Of a stretch of 64,000 bases of DNA, positions 46,146-55,905 are shown piece after piece; position 1 is the first letter of the stretch; every line of letters begins with the position of its first letter. Position numbers and translations under genes: made by a program. The notes under the pieces are model-generated. The model was not told the origin of the DNA and searched no databases. It was given only the letters and a program-made list of their open reading frames with translations. Source of the DNA: Skeletonema tropicum (Eukaryota > Bacillariophyta > Thalassiosirophyceae > Thalassiosirales > Thalassiosiraceae); the NCBI GenBank assembly GCA_037178625.1, contig CM074131.1, forward strand, positions 4,588,001 through 4,652,000, in the 5' to 3' direction.

Positions 46146-47024
46146 ATGGAGGGCGAGGGCGATAATATTATGTGGTTCACTTTCACAGGAGAGGAAGAGA
46201 TTCCTCGTGATGCAACTCATGTCTTCGTTCGTGCCAGAGTCATTCCTGCGTCGGCATTCGCTAATCATCCCAATATCATTGCAGTAGTCTGTCATGAGGA
46301 TGTCAAACAGATCAAAGTATATGCATTCTATCACTGTCCTTGTTTGAAACGAGTCATCATGCCGGGCGTCGAAGTTGTTGAAGTTAATGCATTCAATTTT
46401 TGTGAAGCTCTGATGCATGTGGAGTGTGACAAGCTGGAAACCATTGGATATGGGTCATTCCGTTGCTGCACATCATTGAGTAGCATCGACTTACCATCTG
46501 CTGCAGTTGTTGAGGGCCGTGCATTCTGTGGTTGTGACCTCCTAAGAGACGCGAACTTTAGTAACAAGCTGGAAAGAATTGAGGGTCTGGCATTCCATGA
46601 ATGCACCTCGCTGGAACGAATCACCATTCCTTTGAAAGATGGCATGATCACGGCGGATAAAGGTATATTCAATGAGTGTGACAACTTGAAGCGTGTAGAT
46701 CTGGTTGACGGAGGATTACATGAGACGATCGCCGCTCTACATTTGGAGGAATGGAGAAATGATATGAATGAAGGAATTGATTCAATCAATCAGTCTCTTC
46801 CTGATGATACAGTCGTCAGATCTTTCGTTATTGTTCCTGGGGATAAGGCTAATGTGATACAGAGGTGGATTAGTTTAGTTCTTCGCCAAATTACGCGCTA
46901 CAAAGCAGAGCACAAACTCTTGCTGAACGAGGCTGCGACTACACTCCAGCTTGCTTTGCCTCAAGATATTGTGAGGAATGGTGTCCTCACTTTTCTCGAC
47001 TTGCCATCATACTCTTATGAATGA
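46146..47024 (+). CDS. BspA-like leucine-rich repeat protein, gene 4
   Basis: 292 codons from MEGEGDNIMWF at 46146; the frame is open 57 bases further upstream, but the ATG context matches its relatives. Repeats such as AFYHCPCLKRVIMPGV and AFCGCDLL resemble genes 2 and 3, with one substituted repeat (CDKLETIGYGSFRCCTSL). TGA after SYE is followed in frame by VEPEEYGADESEE and a second stop, the same truncation as in genes 2 and 3. It lies 16 kb from its closest relatives, with retained 5' and 3' flanks, pointing to segmental duplication. Function unknown. Confidence 0.85.
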   Translation: MEGEGDNIMWFTFTGEEEIPRDATHVFVRARVIPASAFANHPNIIAVVCHEDVKQIKVYAFYHCPCLKRVIMPGVEVVEVNAFNFCEALMHVECDKLETIGYGSFRCCTSLSSIDLPSAAVVEGRAFCGCDLLRDANFSNKLERIEGLAFHECTSLERITIPLKDGMITADKGIFNECDNLKRVDLVDGGLHETIAALHLEEWRNDMNEGIDSINQSLPDDTVVRSFVIVPGDKANVIQRWISLVLRQITRYKAEHKLLLNEAATTLQLALPQDIVRNGVLTFLDLPSYSYE

Positions 47025-47109
47025 GTAGAGCCGGAAGAATATGGAGCAGATGAAAGCGAAGAGTAGGAATATTGAAGTCGCGAAGATTATGGTATTTTTC
47101 TAATACTCA

Positions 47110-47215
47110 ATATGAAGATCATTAAGAATATAGGAAGATCTCAAACAAAGTTCTTTTACTTTTTCGCACGACCACGGTTGAAGGTGGGTGTATCTCTTTT
47201 GATATCTTCGTACAA
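47110..47215 (+). repeat. 3' flank shared by LRR genes 3 and 4, copy 2
   Basis: Partner of 30478-30583. Here the following sequence enters the 250-bp dispersed repeat, whereas the other copy enters the LRR relic. Confidence 0.75.
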
Positions 47216-47227
47216 ATGCAAATGCAA

Positions 47228-47506
47228 TATTTCGCCTGCGTTCAGGCATGCGTTACAAGTATGTGAAGTATATACATCAGGGCTCATTAAAGAAGCTGTG
47301 GTAGGAGAGACGAAAATCTCCCGTGGTAGGTTCCGACTGCGACGATGTTTGGCTTCATGACCACCAAGATCACGGCTATACTACCACGTCACGAATGATG
47401 GCAATGATGGTCAAATATTCAAGTTGAAAAGCAATCAGCATATAATCTGTGCAGTGACTTCAGGACACGAGAGAGTAAATACACGATAGAGTGGACCAAT
47501 CATCGC
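47228..47506 (+). repeat. About 250-bp dispersed repeat, copy 2
   Basis: Partner of 34393-34642 with a few substitutions and an insertion near 47440. Confidence 0.85.
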
Positions 47507-48245
47507 ATGTCCAGGCGATATTATTCTGATGCTTTGAGATTGAGACTCTAAGGTCTCGTCTCTTTCTGAATCATTATCGCCATCTATCGCGCTAATTCAA
47601 ATGGAGGAGTAAAGAACCTCGGACCTATTCGTTTCTGTTCAAGATGCTCATCTTCTTCTATGGCCCTATAGAAAGAGTGCCATTTTATTGCATTTCCGAA
47701 TTATGCGAGTGAGGCTCAGGCCAGTCAACTGCACCCCAAGCTGCACATCATCAAATGTCATGACATACAGCTTTTTCTTCATCTTGAATCATAAGTTCAG
47801 TGGTGGTGTATGAAGATGGAGAAGACAAGCTACCCATTACTTAAGATTTCGGATGCACAAGCCCTCAACCTGACAAGAAGAAGAAATTGGTTAAGACTCC
47901 AAACTTAGGTATAGCATTTTGACAGCTGTCGTTATTCTTTTAATGTTTGTATCAGCTGAAATTCTCTGAGATCATTGTCATGATATTATTGTGTAGAAGA
48001 TGAAGTCCGGACCACAACTCAGTTGTAAACGAATTGGAATCTAGCTATTGATTCTTGGTCATTCTATCCTACATCCTTGTCATCAGCATTCAGCATCAGC
48101 ATTCAGCATCAGATCAGGTTCCATGCGATAGATTCCTTTTGAATGTCATAGCAGTTGTTGTATTCTTCTCTTGCACTCAAACTCTTAGCACAAACTTTCT
48201 TTCAAAACTCTGCCATTTATTCGTCCATCCAAAGTTCCTCTATTC
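47507..48245. other. Intergenic, no gene seen
   Basis: Unique AT-rich sequence with a short GAGACTCTAAGGTCTCGTCTC imperfect palindrome near 47550 and CATTCAGCATCAG tandem units near 48085-48110. Confidence 0.4.
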
Positions 48246-48787
48246 CTACGTGGCGTCACCACCTCGAGCCGCCAATATCAACTTGGATTCTTCCATGGCA
48301 CCACATGCTTCCTTATTACCACGACGTCCAAATATCTCCTCCTCTTCCAAATGAGCATTCAATTGCAAAACCCACCGAGCAAAGAAGACGGTTCCAACGA
48401 ATTGAGCAGCGGGACGCCAGAACCAGATTGTGTCAGGTGTGCAGAAACCAATGACTTCACTTGAACCCCCAAATGGCTCCAGCGCCACCGAACACTTGAA
48501 GGACGAGATTGGTACCAAAGATGTGGATCGTGTCGAGTATCTTTTTGCTTTGCTTATTCATCCTTTTATTGTCGTTGTTATTATCATCTTGATTCAAGTG
48601 AAGTTTCTGTAGAGCGCCTCTTCTCTTTAGGGTCTCACGTCGTATAGTCCTGTAGAAGATCGACCAGAAGCGAATAACAGTTGTGGACGTGTCTTTGAAA
48701 TGAAGGGTTGATTGCGATTGTTCTCTCAGCGGTAGTGAAGCCACTAACAGCAGCGGCTAAGGTGAGGACGAAAGGGAGAAGCTTCAT
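48246..48787 (-). pseudogene. Frameshifted small secreted or membrane protein gene
   Basis: An ATG at 48787 starts a signal-peptide-like segment (MKLLPFVLTLAAAVSGFTTA). The neighbouring frame carries TTVIRFWSIFYRTIRRETLK and then NLVLQVFGGAGAIWGF. A further frame joins at about 48470 as SEVIGFCTPDTIWFWRPAAQ, then FVGTVFFARWVLQL, hydrophobic and membrane-like. FGGAGAIWGF and SEVIGFC connect smoothly if one A is removed, so a 1-base frameshift is likely; the first junction may be another frameshift or an intron. Family not recognised. Confidence 0.4.
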
Positions 48788-49290
48788 TTGTTTTATTAGG
48801 AAGTAATGGAATAGTTATGTTTCGATCCGGCCCCGTTCCATAGAATAGAAGATAGTGTAGTAGTTTAATGGTGTCGGAAGGAGCGTTGATGGAGGGATTT
48901 TTGAGCAAGAAACAGTGCGAGACGTGGCGTGAAAGCCGGCCATCAATCTCCCACCAGGGCAAGTTGAAGTGTGGTGGTGATCGGCACTCAAGGTGTTCAC
49001 GTATTTGGAATGAGGAGGATGGACGATGGACGGAAGACGGAAGCGCGGAGGAGAAAGTGGCGAAAGGCGAAAGGCACGAAGCAGAAGAGCCTGAAGAGCA
49101 CAAGAAGTATTGTAGCCGCTGAACGAAGTAATAATCTTCATCATCATCGCGGGGCTGAGGACGGTAAGACCGCCATCAGAAGGCCCTGAAGTTTCTCTAT
49201 CATTGGCAGCATACCCTCAATTCATTTCAAAATTGTTGAGAGAGGGAGAGGAACGCTCTATCAGCCGCAGCTGAATTTAGATTTATTATT
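48788..49290. other. Upstream region of LRR gene 5
   Basis: No gene accepted. Contains GTGTGGTGGTGATCGGCACT at 48970-48989, a diverged form of the distal motif, about 390 bases before the LRR gene 5 ATG, and GAGAGAGGGAGAGGAACGCT near 49240 resembling the shared promoter block. Confidence 0.5.
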
Positions 49291-49318
49291 ATCGGCCATC
49301 GGCCATCAAAACGTACAA
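49291..49318 (+). promoter_or_regulatory. LRR-family proximal promoter element, gene 5
   Basis: ATCGGCCATCGGCCATCAAA followed by ACGTACAA: the ATCGGCC part is doubled and the 3' half diverged. It ends 59 bases before the ATG. Confidence 0.5.
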
Positions 49319-49376
49319 TACTGAAATACAATTACCAAGAGCTTGAGTACTCTTTTCTGTAAAGAGGAGTGCCATC

Positions 49377-50333
49377 ATGGAGGCAGGGGGCGACAATATT
49401 GTAAGATATGTCTACAGGGGAAGACGTGGAGAAGTTATTCCCGAAGATGCAACACACGTCACCGCGAATGTAAGAATAATTCTGGCAGATGCATTCCGTA
49501 TGCACCCTAATATCGTTGAATTAATCTGTCATGAAGTTGTCAAAGAGATTGAAAGATATGCATTTGGTTGGTGCAAATCCCTGAAACGGGTAGTAATGCC
49601 AGGCGTCAGAGTTGTTGAGTATGGCGCGTTCACGGGGTGTTGTACCCTGACGAATGTTGATTGTGGCAAGCTGGAAATAATTAAAGCATGTGCATTCGAT
49701 TGCTGTGAATCATTGAGGTTTATCAATCTGCCATCTGCTGTAGCTGTTGAATGCAACGCATTTCAGCACTGTGAAGACCTGGTGGAAGCAAAATTCGGTA
49801 ATAAGTTACAAAGATTTGGGGAGGGTGCATTCTACCACTGCCAATCCTTGGAACGAATCACCATCCCAATGAAAGATGGATTGTTTAGCCATCGCAGTAT
49901 ATTCTGTTTTTGCGAAAATTTGGATCATGTAGATCTGCTAGACGGTGAATTACATGAAACTATCGCCGCTTTACTAAGGGAGGAGTGGAAAAATGATATG
50001 AATGAAAAAATTGGATCAATCAATCAGATTCTTCCTGATACATTCTCCGGTGAGGAGGAAGGACTTTTCCGTGAGGATGGTATTGATCCAGGGGAAAAAG
50101 CAGAGGTCATAGGAGAGTGGATTAGATCAGTTCTTCGCAAAATTATGCACTTCCAAGCAAAGCATCGTCGCGTATTGGACGAGGCTGCACTCCAGCTTGC
50201 CTTGCCTCGCGATATCGTGACGAAGAATGTCCTTCCTTTTCTCGACTTGCCATCATACGCTTTTGAAGTGGAAGAGATAGAAGAAGAACCAGATACTGAC
50301 TTAGGCGATGAAGCCGACCATTGGGTGATGTAA
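49377..50333 (+). CDS. BspA-like leucine-rich repeat protein, gene 5
   Basis: 318 codons; ATG in GCCATCATGGAGG context. The most diverged of the five (N-terminus VRYVYRGRRGEVIPEDATHV), but with the same repeat plan (AFGWCKSLKRVVMPGVRVV, AFQHCEDL, AFYHCQSLERI) and the same helical C-terminal module (EEWKNDMNEKIGSINQILPD). It retains an acidic C-terminal tail (VEEIEEEPDTDLGDEADHWV), like gene 1 and unlike genes 2-4. Ends 86 bases from the convergent SET-domain gene. Role unknown; protein binding is the general expectation for the fold. Confidence 0.85.
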   Translation: MEAGGDNIVRYVYRGRRGEVIPEDATHVTANVRIILADAFRMHPNIVELICHEVVKEIERYAFGWCKSLKRVVMPGVRVVEYGAFTGCCTLTNVDCGKLEIIKACAFDCCESLRFINLPSAVAVECNAFQHCEDLVEAKFGNKLQRFGEGAFYHCQSLERITIPMKDGLFSHRSIFCFCENLDHVDLLDGELHETIAALLREEWKNDMNEKIGSINQILPDTFSGEEEGLFREDGIDPGEKAEVIGEWIRSVLRKIMHFQAKHRRVLDEAALQLALPRDIVTKNVLPFLDLPSYAFEVEEIEEEPDTDLGDEADHWVM

Positions 50334-50419
50334 TCCCGTATATTTTATGCAATACTAAGAGACAATACAACTACTGACAAAGATAGAAAATAAAATGTGT
50401 ACTAAGTATGCACTATATA

Positions 50420-51457
50420 TCACATTGGAACGGTTACTTTGACACCACCACTCCTAACACCACCGCCGTGGTGGTTCCTTAAATTAGAAATAGCACTTGT
50501 TGCGTCATCAATAGCTGTCTTGATTCGCTTCGTTGATGGTTCTTCTCCGTCACTGCTCCCATCATGTTTATCCGTCTTTTCACCTTCGTGATACCTCTCA
50601 TATCGAACATGAGCCACACACCCATCGTCACCATTTTTGACTCCATGCCCTCTCACATGGTTCAACAAATCCAACAATGGAATCATAACATCCACACCAT
50701 CATATCCCAATCCATCAAATCCACGTGAGGTAACGAGTGCCATCATGTTGTCGTATTGTTCACATGTTGGAAATAAGGATGATTGACTCGTCTGCTTCTG
50801 ATCATCTTTAGTTGCTGTATTGCTCTGCTGTTCTAATGTCTCTTTTTGTTGTTGTTGCATCCAAGCAGTCTTGATCAATTCATATTCACACTTGATACCC
50901 TTCTGCTCGTTGACGATTCGTTTGTATAACGATGTGCCTTGGAGGCGTCGCTTTAGAGTTTCAGCGTCCCATTGCCTTGGTAACAGCTGAAGATTATTGC
51001 ACGCGGAGCATTTGTCAGCATCGTTCGTTGAATAGACTGGTAGAGTGGCAAGATATGGCTCATAAAAAGATGGCGATTGTCGCTTCCTTTGCTGCTGACG
51101 AGCAAGAAAGAGAGCCAACACAACATCCTGAGCATCATGATACAACGATGCCTCGGCTTCGAGAGAATGGACCACTGCAAACAACGACTTGCCAAATTCT
51201 TCATCTGTCTCTACAGAGTGAAGGGATGGTAAGCATGCATCGGGTATTCGCAGCAATGTGGTCCCAGCATCGACCGCACCGCCGCTGCAGCTTGATGGGT
51301 CGAAATATACCTGTCGCTGTGATTCATTGTAGCTCAATTGAGAATGGACGAATCCTCCACTGCCCTGGATCCATATCTTAGCGTTGCTCCAGATACTATC
51401 GGTGCAAGAGTTGATGCCATCATTGGCCTGGGCAACCTGCTTTGTCCCGCTGAGCAT
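50420..51457 (-). CDS. SET-domain protein methyltransferase (RuBisCO LSMT/SETD6-like), C-terminally truncated
   Basis: 345 codons from the ATG at 51457. The N-terminal WIQGSGGFVHSQL and AGTTLLRIPDACL are the opening SET strands, the SET-I insert runs through SFYEPYLATLPVY and LLPRQWDAETLKRRLQGT, and SRGFDG ... VDVMIPLLDLLNH is the S-adenosylmethionine and substrate-binding NH motif. Members of this class methylate lysines of non-histone proteins. The frame stops at VKVTVPM, just before the expected G-x-x-L...YG motif and the C-terminal substrate-binding domain. The 3' end lies 86 bases from the convergent LRR gene 5, so the end may have been lost when that segment arrived. Activity is doubtful. 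Confidence 0.75.
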   Translation of the reverse strand: MLSGTKQVAQANDGINSCTDSIWSNAKIWIQGSGGFVHSQLSYNESQRQVYFDPSSCSGGAVDAGTTLLRIPDACLPSLHSVETDEEFGKSLFAVVHSLEAEASLYHDAQDVVLALFLARQQQRKRQSPSFYEPYLATLPVYSTNDADKCSACNNLQLLPRQWDAETLKRRLQGTSLYKRIVNEQKGIKCEYELIKTAWMQQQQKETLEQQSNTATKDDQKQTSQSSLFPTCEQYDNMMALVTSRGFDGLGYDGVDVMIPLLDLLNHVRGHGVKNGDDGCVAHVRYERYHEGEKTDKHDGSSDGEEPSTKRIKTAIDDATSAISNLRNHHGGGVRSGGVKVTVPM

Positions 51458-52100
51458 GATGGATAAATAGATCGCATTGAAGAATGATACAACACCTCGT
51501 GACGGTCGGTGGAGGTGATGGTGATGATTTCCATTTTTGGCGGCAAATTCTCAAATCAGTGTAAATGTCTTATTGTCACTCACTCCCTTCTCTAGACTCT
51601 ATATAGAGACAAAAAGCTGACTTCCACGAAGATCGTGACTCAATGCCAGCGACGGAGGAGCATGCACGCATAACCGTAGGTATGTAGAGTTCAGTCGAAC
51701 CGTCGGACAAGTGTATCTATCACGCTACTCCATACTCCTAGGATGGATTATTACCAAATTTACCATCCATTTTCATTTGAACCGGGACTGCAAGTGTTTT
51801 GGGACAGGTTGTTGCGGACTCACTGTCTTGCTTTTCTTCACCTGAAGAAAAGCTGCCATTCGCTTCGATGTGGAAGTTGAACTTCTCAGCTGATGTGATG
51901 AGTAAACTGATGAAAATGCAAGATTGTTGGATGTGTAATTATATAAGTACATAAGACCAGTAGACCAACGCTTACCGTAGCACAGAAATAACCTAAAACC
52001 TTCACAAACTACACATGTCAATGTTGTTACACTGTGACGACCGAGACACTTCAAGAAGAAGTGCATATTATATCTAGATCGTAGGAGCAACAAACTCAAA
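51458..52100. promoter_or_regulatory. Divergent upstream region between SET and zinc-finger genes
   Basis: 640 bases separating two divergent genes. TTACCGTAGCACAGAAATAA then CCTAAA (51972-51997) is identical to 24183-24208, about 100 bases before the zinc-finger ATG here and about 350 before LRR gene 1 there. No other motif was recognised. Confidence 0.35.
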
Positions 52101-52868
52101 ATGAAAGAAGGCGAGGAGGAAGACTATGCTGTCCTCATTTATCAAGATACCATGCGTAGGAGGGCTGAGGCGGCTATGGCAGCTGTCGAGATGAATGATT
52201 GTATTCCCTTCATCAATGAATCAAATGATGGAGCTATCCGCAGAACTTCAACTCGAATTTCGGCTGCAGCTGCTCGGAATGATTCTACGGATGTAGTGGG
52301 AGGCAAACTAGCCGTAACGAAGAGACGGCGGAAACCATCCGAAGTTCATGACGATGAGCACGCTCAAAAGAAAGGTGTAAAATACAGGCGCAGCAAGAAG
52401 TTATGTTCCACGAATGGGTGCCCAAACACAGCGCGGCGAGGAGGATCATGCTGCAGGCATGGATCAAGGATACTATGCAGCTTCAAGGGATGTACGAACC
52501 AAGCTCAAAAGAGAGGAGTGTGCATCAGGCATGGGGCAAAGAAGAGACAATGCAGCAGCGAAGGATGTACGAATCAAGCACAGAAGGGAGGAGTGTGCTG
52601 CAGGCATGGAGGAAAGAGACTCTGCAGAATCGAAGGATGTACAAATCAAACTCTTACGGGAGGAGTGTGCATCAGACATGGAGCAAAGCGCAAGCGATGC
52701 AGGAGTGAGGGATGTACAAATCAAGCAAAACAAGGAGGAGTGTGCATCAGACATGGAGCAAAGAAGCACAAGCGATGCAGCAGCGAAGGATGTACAGTGC
52801 AACCTCTTCAGGCCGGAGTGTGCATTAGGTATGGCCATGTAGAAGCGGAAGATGTCAAATCACACTGA
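52101..52868 (+). CDS. Protein with six WRKY19-like zinc-finger repeats
   Basis: 255 codons; ATG follows CTCAAA. Residues 1-100 are disordered, with an Ala-rich stretch and a basic KRRRKPS likely nuclear signal. From residue 101 six tandem units of pattern C-x4-C-x10-C-x2-H-G follow (first LCSTNGCPNTARRGGSCCRH, second LCSFKGCTNQAQKRGVCIRH). The last unit ends CIRYG, so its ligand histidine is replaced by tyrosine. Such GGVCxxHG repeats are expanded in diatoms and oomycetes and are presumed nucleic-acid or protein binding. High nucleotide similarity between units creates open antisense and alternative frames, which are not genes. Confidence 0.85.
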   Translation: MKEGEEEDYAVLIYQDTMRRRAEAAMAAVEMNDCIPFINESNDGAIRRTSTRISAAAARNDSTDVVGGKLAVTKRRRKPSEVHDDEHAQKKGVKYRRSKKLCSTNGCPNTARRGGSCCRHGSRILCSFKGCTNQAQKRGVCIRHGAKKRQCSSEGCTNQAQKGGVCCRHGGKRLCRIEGCTNQTLTGGVCIRHGAKRKRCRSEGCTNQAKQGGVCIRHGAKKHKRCSSEGCTVQPLQAGVCIRYGHVEAEDVKSH

Positions 52869-53059
52869 AAGAGAGCATGGAGATTGAAACTATGTGAGAG
52901 TCATGTCGCTCAACTATGGGACCATGCCCAAGGGTGAAGCCGCGCCAGTGCTCAGTGGCCTCTGGATTCTCTCTCTATTTACTTCCTATCTTCCATCTAG
53001 GCATTTTAAGTATGTATTCAAATTTAAGTTCCATCCATGCAAGTACGTTGTTCTCCCCA

Positions 53060-54900
53060 CTATGCATCACCAAGATGCAGGACGATCACACTGATACTAT
53101 CATAGCTGCCCTTCTTCGAAGCCTGTCCACACAAATTCTTCGCAACTTCGTCTGCTTTGTATCCTGCTTTCCTCATGAGCACCGCCTCCATTCCTACCTC
53201 TTCGCTTGACATTACCTCAAAGAGCCCATCACACGCTAGCACTAGAGAATTGTACTGCCGTCCAGCCAGTGCAGTTTTTAGATTGATATTTGTAATGTCC
53301 GGATCGCTAACAATCCCCTTTGATGTCACGTATGTCCTCTCGAGCGAGCGACAAAGCGCATACTGAAAGTCTCCCACCCTCAAATACGATCCAGACAAGG
53401 AACACTCAGGAATCGAATAATCCAATCCTAGCTCTTTACCCAGAGACAGACGCTCAATTTCTATCGTGTCGTCAGGTGAATGATCTTTGGTTTCAAATAC
53501 GACCACCGAGCCATCTCCGACGACTGGTTCTCCTACGAGCATCGTTCTACTATCACCACAGTTGAGAATGGTGAATTCGTTGGCCCCATTTGGATTCATT
53601 GAGATATTGCCACGATTGTTGCACGGACAGAAATTGTTGCGGTGGTCCCAGCTACTGATACTGAAATGACGAAATAAGAGGTTAGAGGCGCTGACATATA
53701 CATTTGTGTTCATGTACATAGAAGTAGTATCAAATAGTCATGTAGATAAACTCACCAATAAGACCAATCGAGCCGGTCTCGGCAAATATAATTCCCTCTA
53801 ATGGATCATAATCGACAACGCACTCGCCATTCTCATCATCATCACACCCATTTTTATACAAATCACACGTCCTTCTCCAGCTTTGCTGTAGAGATTCTCT
53901 AATGACAGAGTCACTTCGTCCATTTGAGGTTAATAATTCCTCTCTAAACAAGCTAGGAAGCACGTTCGACACACTTTCACTGGCAGCGGGACCAGAATGC
54001 CCATCAAATACACCAGCGAGGAGGACATCACCGCTGACGTCATTTTGATCTCATGTAGAACTGCAAAGAAGTTGCGAAATGGATCACGTTAGAGAGCTGC
54101 AACTTACCAGTACAAAAATTGAAGTAGCACTAGAGATCAAAACACCCACTTACCGAACGAGTCTTCTTGGTTCCCTCGACGCCCTTTGCTCTTCCAGGTA
54201 CCTTGGCTAACAACCTGTTTAAAAGATTGGCCGCCTTCGTTGTTTTGATCCATCGGGACTTGCTCATTTAACTTCGACAGTCGATCGAAATGGAGTTTCA
54301 GTGTCCCTCCTGATCGCGATTGCCGTTGAATCTGAGTTAATATGCACGAGAGAAGGGCTACATCATTTAGCATAGATCATTGGTCGATGTTCAGAATTAA
54401 CATAGATCCACTTACCAAAATCTACAGCAGCTTCGTACCCTGCATTTGTGAATGGGAGTTCACCAACTCCCCTCAATCGATCGCCCACTTCAAATATGCC
54501 CAATTTGTCCGCTTGACCATTTGTATTCCACCCTCTTACGAATACCTTTCCAGGGGAAGCGAATTTTGTTGCTTCCTTTTATTTTTCTTTTGCCTCATCA
54601 CTCATATCACTGTCTTCAATACTATAGTCACCAGATGCCTCTGCGAGGACAAGACCAGCTGGAACACCTGCCTTAAACGAAGCCAAAAAGTGCAGAGGAC
54701 GAGGTCGACTATCATCCTGTCCATCTCCATAACTAATCGTGCCAAATGAATCAATAACACTTTCAAAGTATTCTTCTTCTCTTGCAACAAGTGCGATCGT
54801 CTCATCCGACCAATCCATTTCACCACTCCGTAATGCCAATATCTCATTTAAGCGTGAGAGCTCCTCATGATGCCGTCTGTCGGCATGATTGAATAAATGT
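53060..54900 (-). pseudogene. PDZ-PP2C protein phosphatase with an in-frame stop and a frameshift
   Basis: Exons inferred from GT-AG sites: about 54900-54416, 54309-54154, 54049-53756 and 53660-53060. The first encodes SPGKVFVRGWNTNGQADKLG, then IFEVGDRLRGVGELPF (PDZ-like), completed across the splice as VDFGGTLKLHFDRL. The others give the PP2C motifs RRGNQEDSF, LLAGVFDGHSGPA, AGTTATI, NCGDSR and LACDGLFEVMS, ending VIVLHLGDA. PP2C enzymes are metal-dependent Ser/Thr phosphatases using these Asp residues. TAA at 54579-54581 interrupts the frame before the PDZ part, and the last exon needs a 1-base shift between AGTTATI and NCGDSR (near 53600). No initiating ATG was found at the 5' end. Either a young pseudogene or two sequence errors. 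Confidence 0.65.
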
Positions 54901-55302
54901 GGAAGAGATGAGCTAGCGGTCGGTGTCTCGGCGACATGATTGATCTCATCTATATAATCTCATCTATATAAAAGTATTGATTTTTTGACGCGACGTGAGC
55001 GACATCGAGTGCCGGTTGAAGTTGAGGTTGAAATTCATCACATTTTGGAGGCACATCATTTATGGTACCAAGTAAATAAGTAAGTAATTAATCCTCTTCC
55101 TTCATACGCCTGCGCCCTCCGTAAGCAGAGAACAACGTAAACACAGTCCTGTCGCCGTTTGCTATTAGACTACTACCGCGGCGTCTGCCAACAACAAATA
55201 TGCTAAAATGTGCTCACAGGCACAGGCAAGGTACTGCACTTAGCCAGAGGCGGAAGAGGAAGATAAGATGATGCCACCAACAAAGAAGGAAGAAGTCAAT
55301 AT

Positions 55303-55905
55303 TTACTGTGATAAGCGATTGACTAAATTATTTGGTAAGATTGGATCATCAAATTGCTGGAGGAGAGAGGTGTGCCTATTGCTATTGCTATTGCTATGGT
55401 GTTTACCACACACCATTTCTCTCAAGAGTGTGTTGGCCACGTGTGCCACGTACCCTGACCAAAACAGTCCGCCCGGATCCACTTCATTAGCATACGCTCG
55501 AATCTCCTCCTTCTGTTTCTCTTTGAACACATCTTGCGGTCCCACATTCATAAACGGTCGTATCAAGCCATTACCGTCCAATCCCATACCAAAGTACTTT
55601 CCTGTATGAGGCACATCTCCGGCATTCTTGAAGAAAGTTTCGATCTGCATGAATTGAGATCGCCACTCGTCTGATGTCCATCCGGCTATGGAGAAAATTT
55701 CTATCGCGGCCCATTCACCTGATTGGACATGGATATTTCCAGGTTGTAGAACGGCACTCTCTTTTTCATTGTCGAAGGAGACATATCGCCATTCAACAGG
55801 GAGGGAAAGGATATAGTCCAATTTTGTAATTTTATCCAACACAGCAAATAGCGTGTCTGCCGGAATCAAGTATTCAAGAAAAGGCATTCGCAACGGTAAT
55901 GACAC
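55303..55905 (-). pseudogene. C-terminal part of a lactone-oxidase-like FAD oxidoreductase
   Basis: About 200 codons with no upstream continuation: stops precede NQRWIFGSVSLPLRMPF. Features fit the C-terminal (ALO-type) substrate domain of sugar-1,4-lactone oxidases: LPVEWRYVSFDNE, a long linker, then DVPHTGKYFG in place of the usual PHWGK, and EVDPGGLFWSGYV near the end. The covalent-FAD N-terminal domain is absent from the neighbouring sequence. Family assignment is moderate; it could be an upstream-spliced last exon, but the next kilobases upstream are repeats. Confidence 0.45.

Noticed and set aside
52403..52842. Alternative-frame and antisense ORFs over the zinc-finger gene
   Set aside because: Periodic shadows of the tandem zinc-finger units; the main frame has conserved Cys and His ligands.
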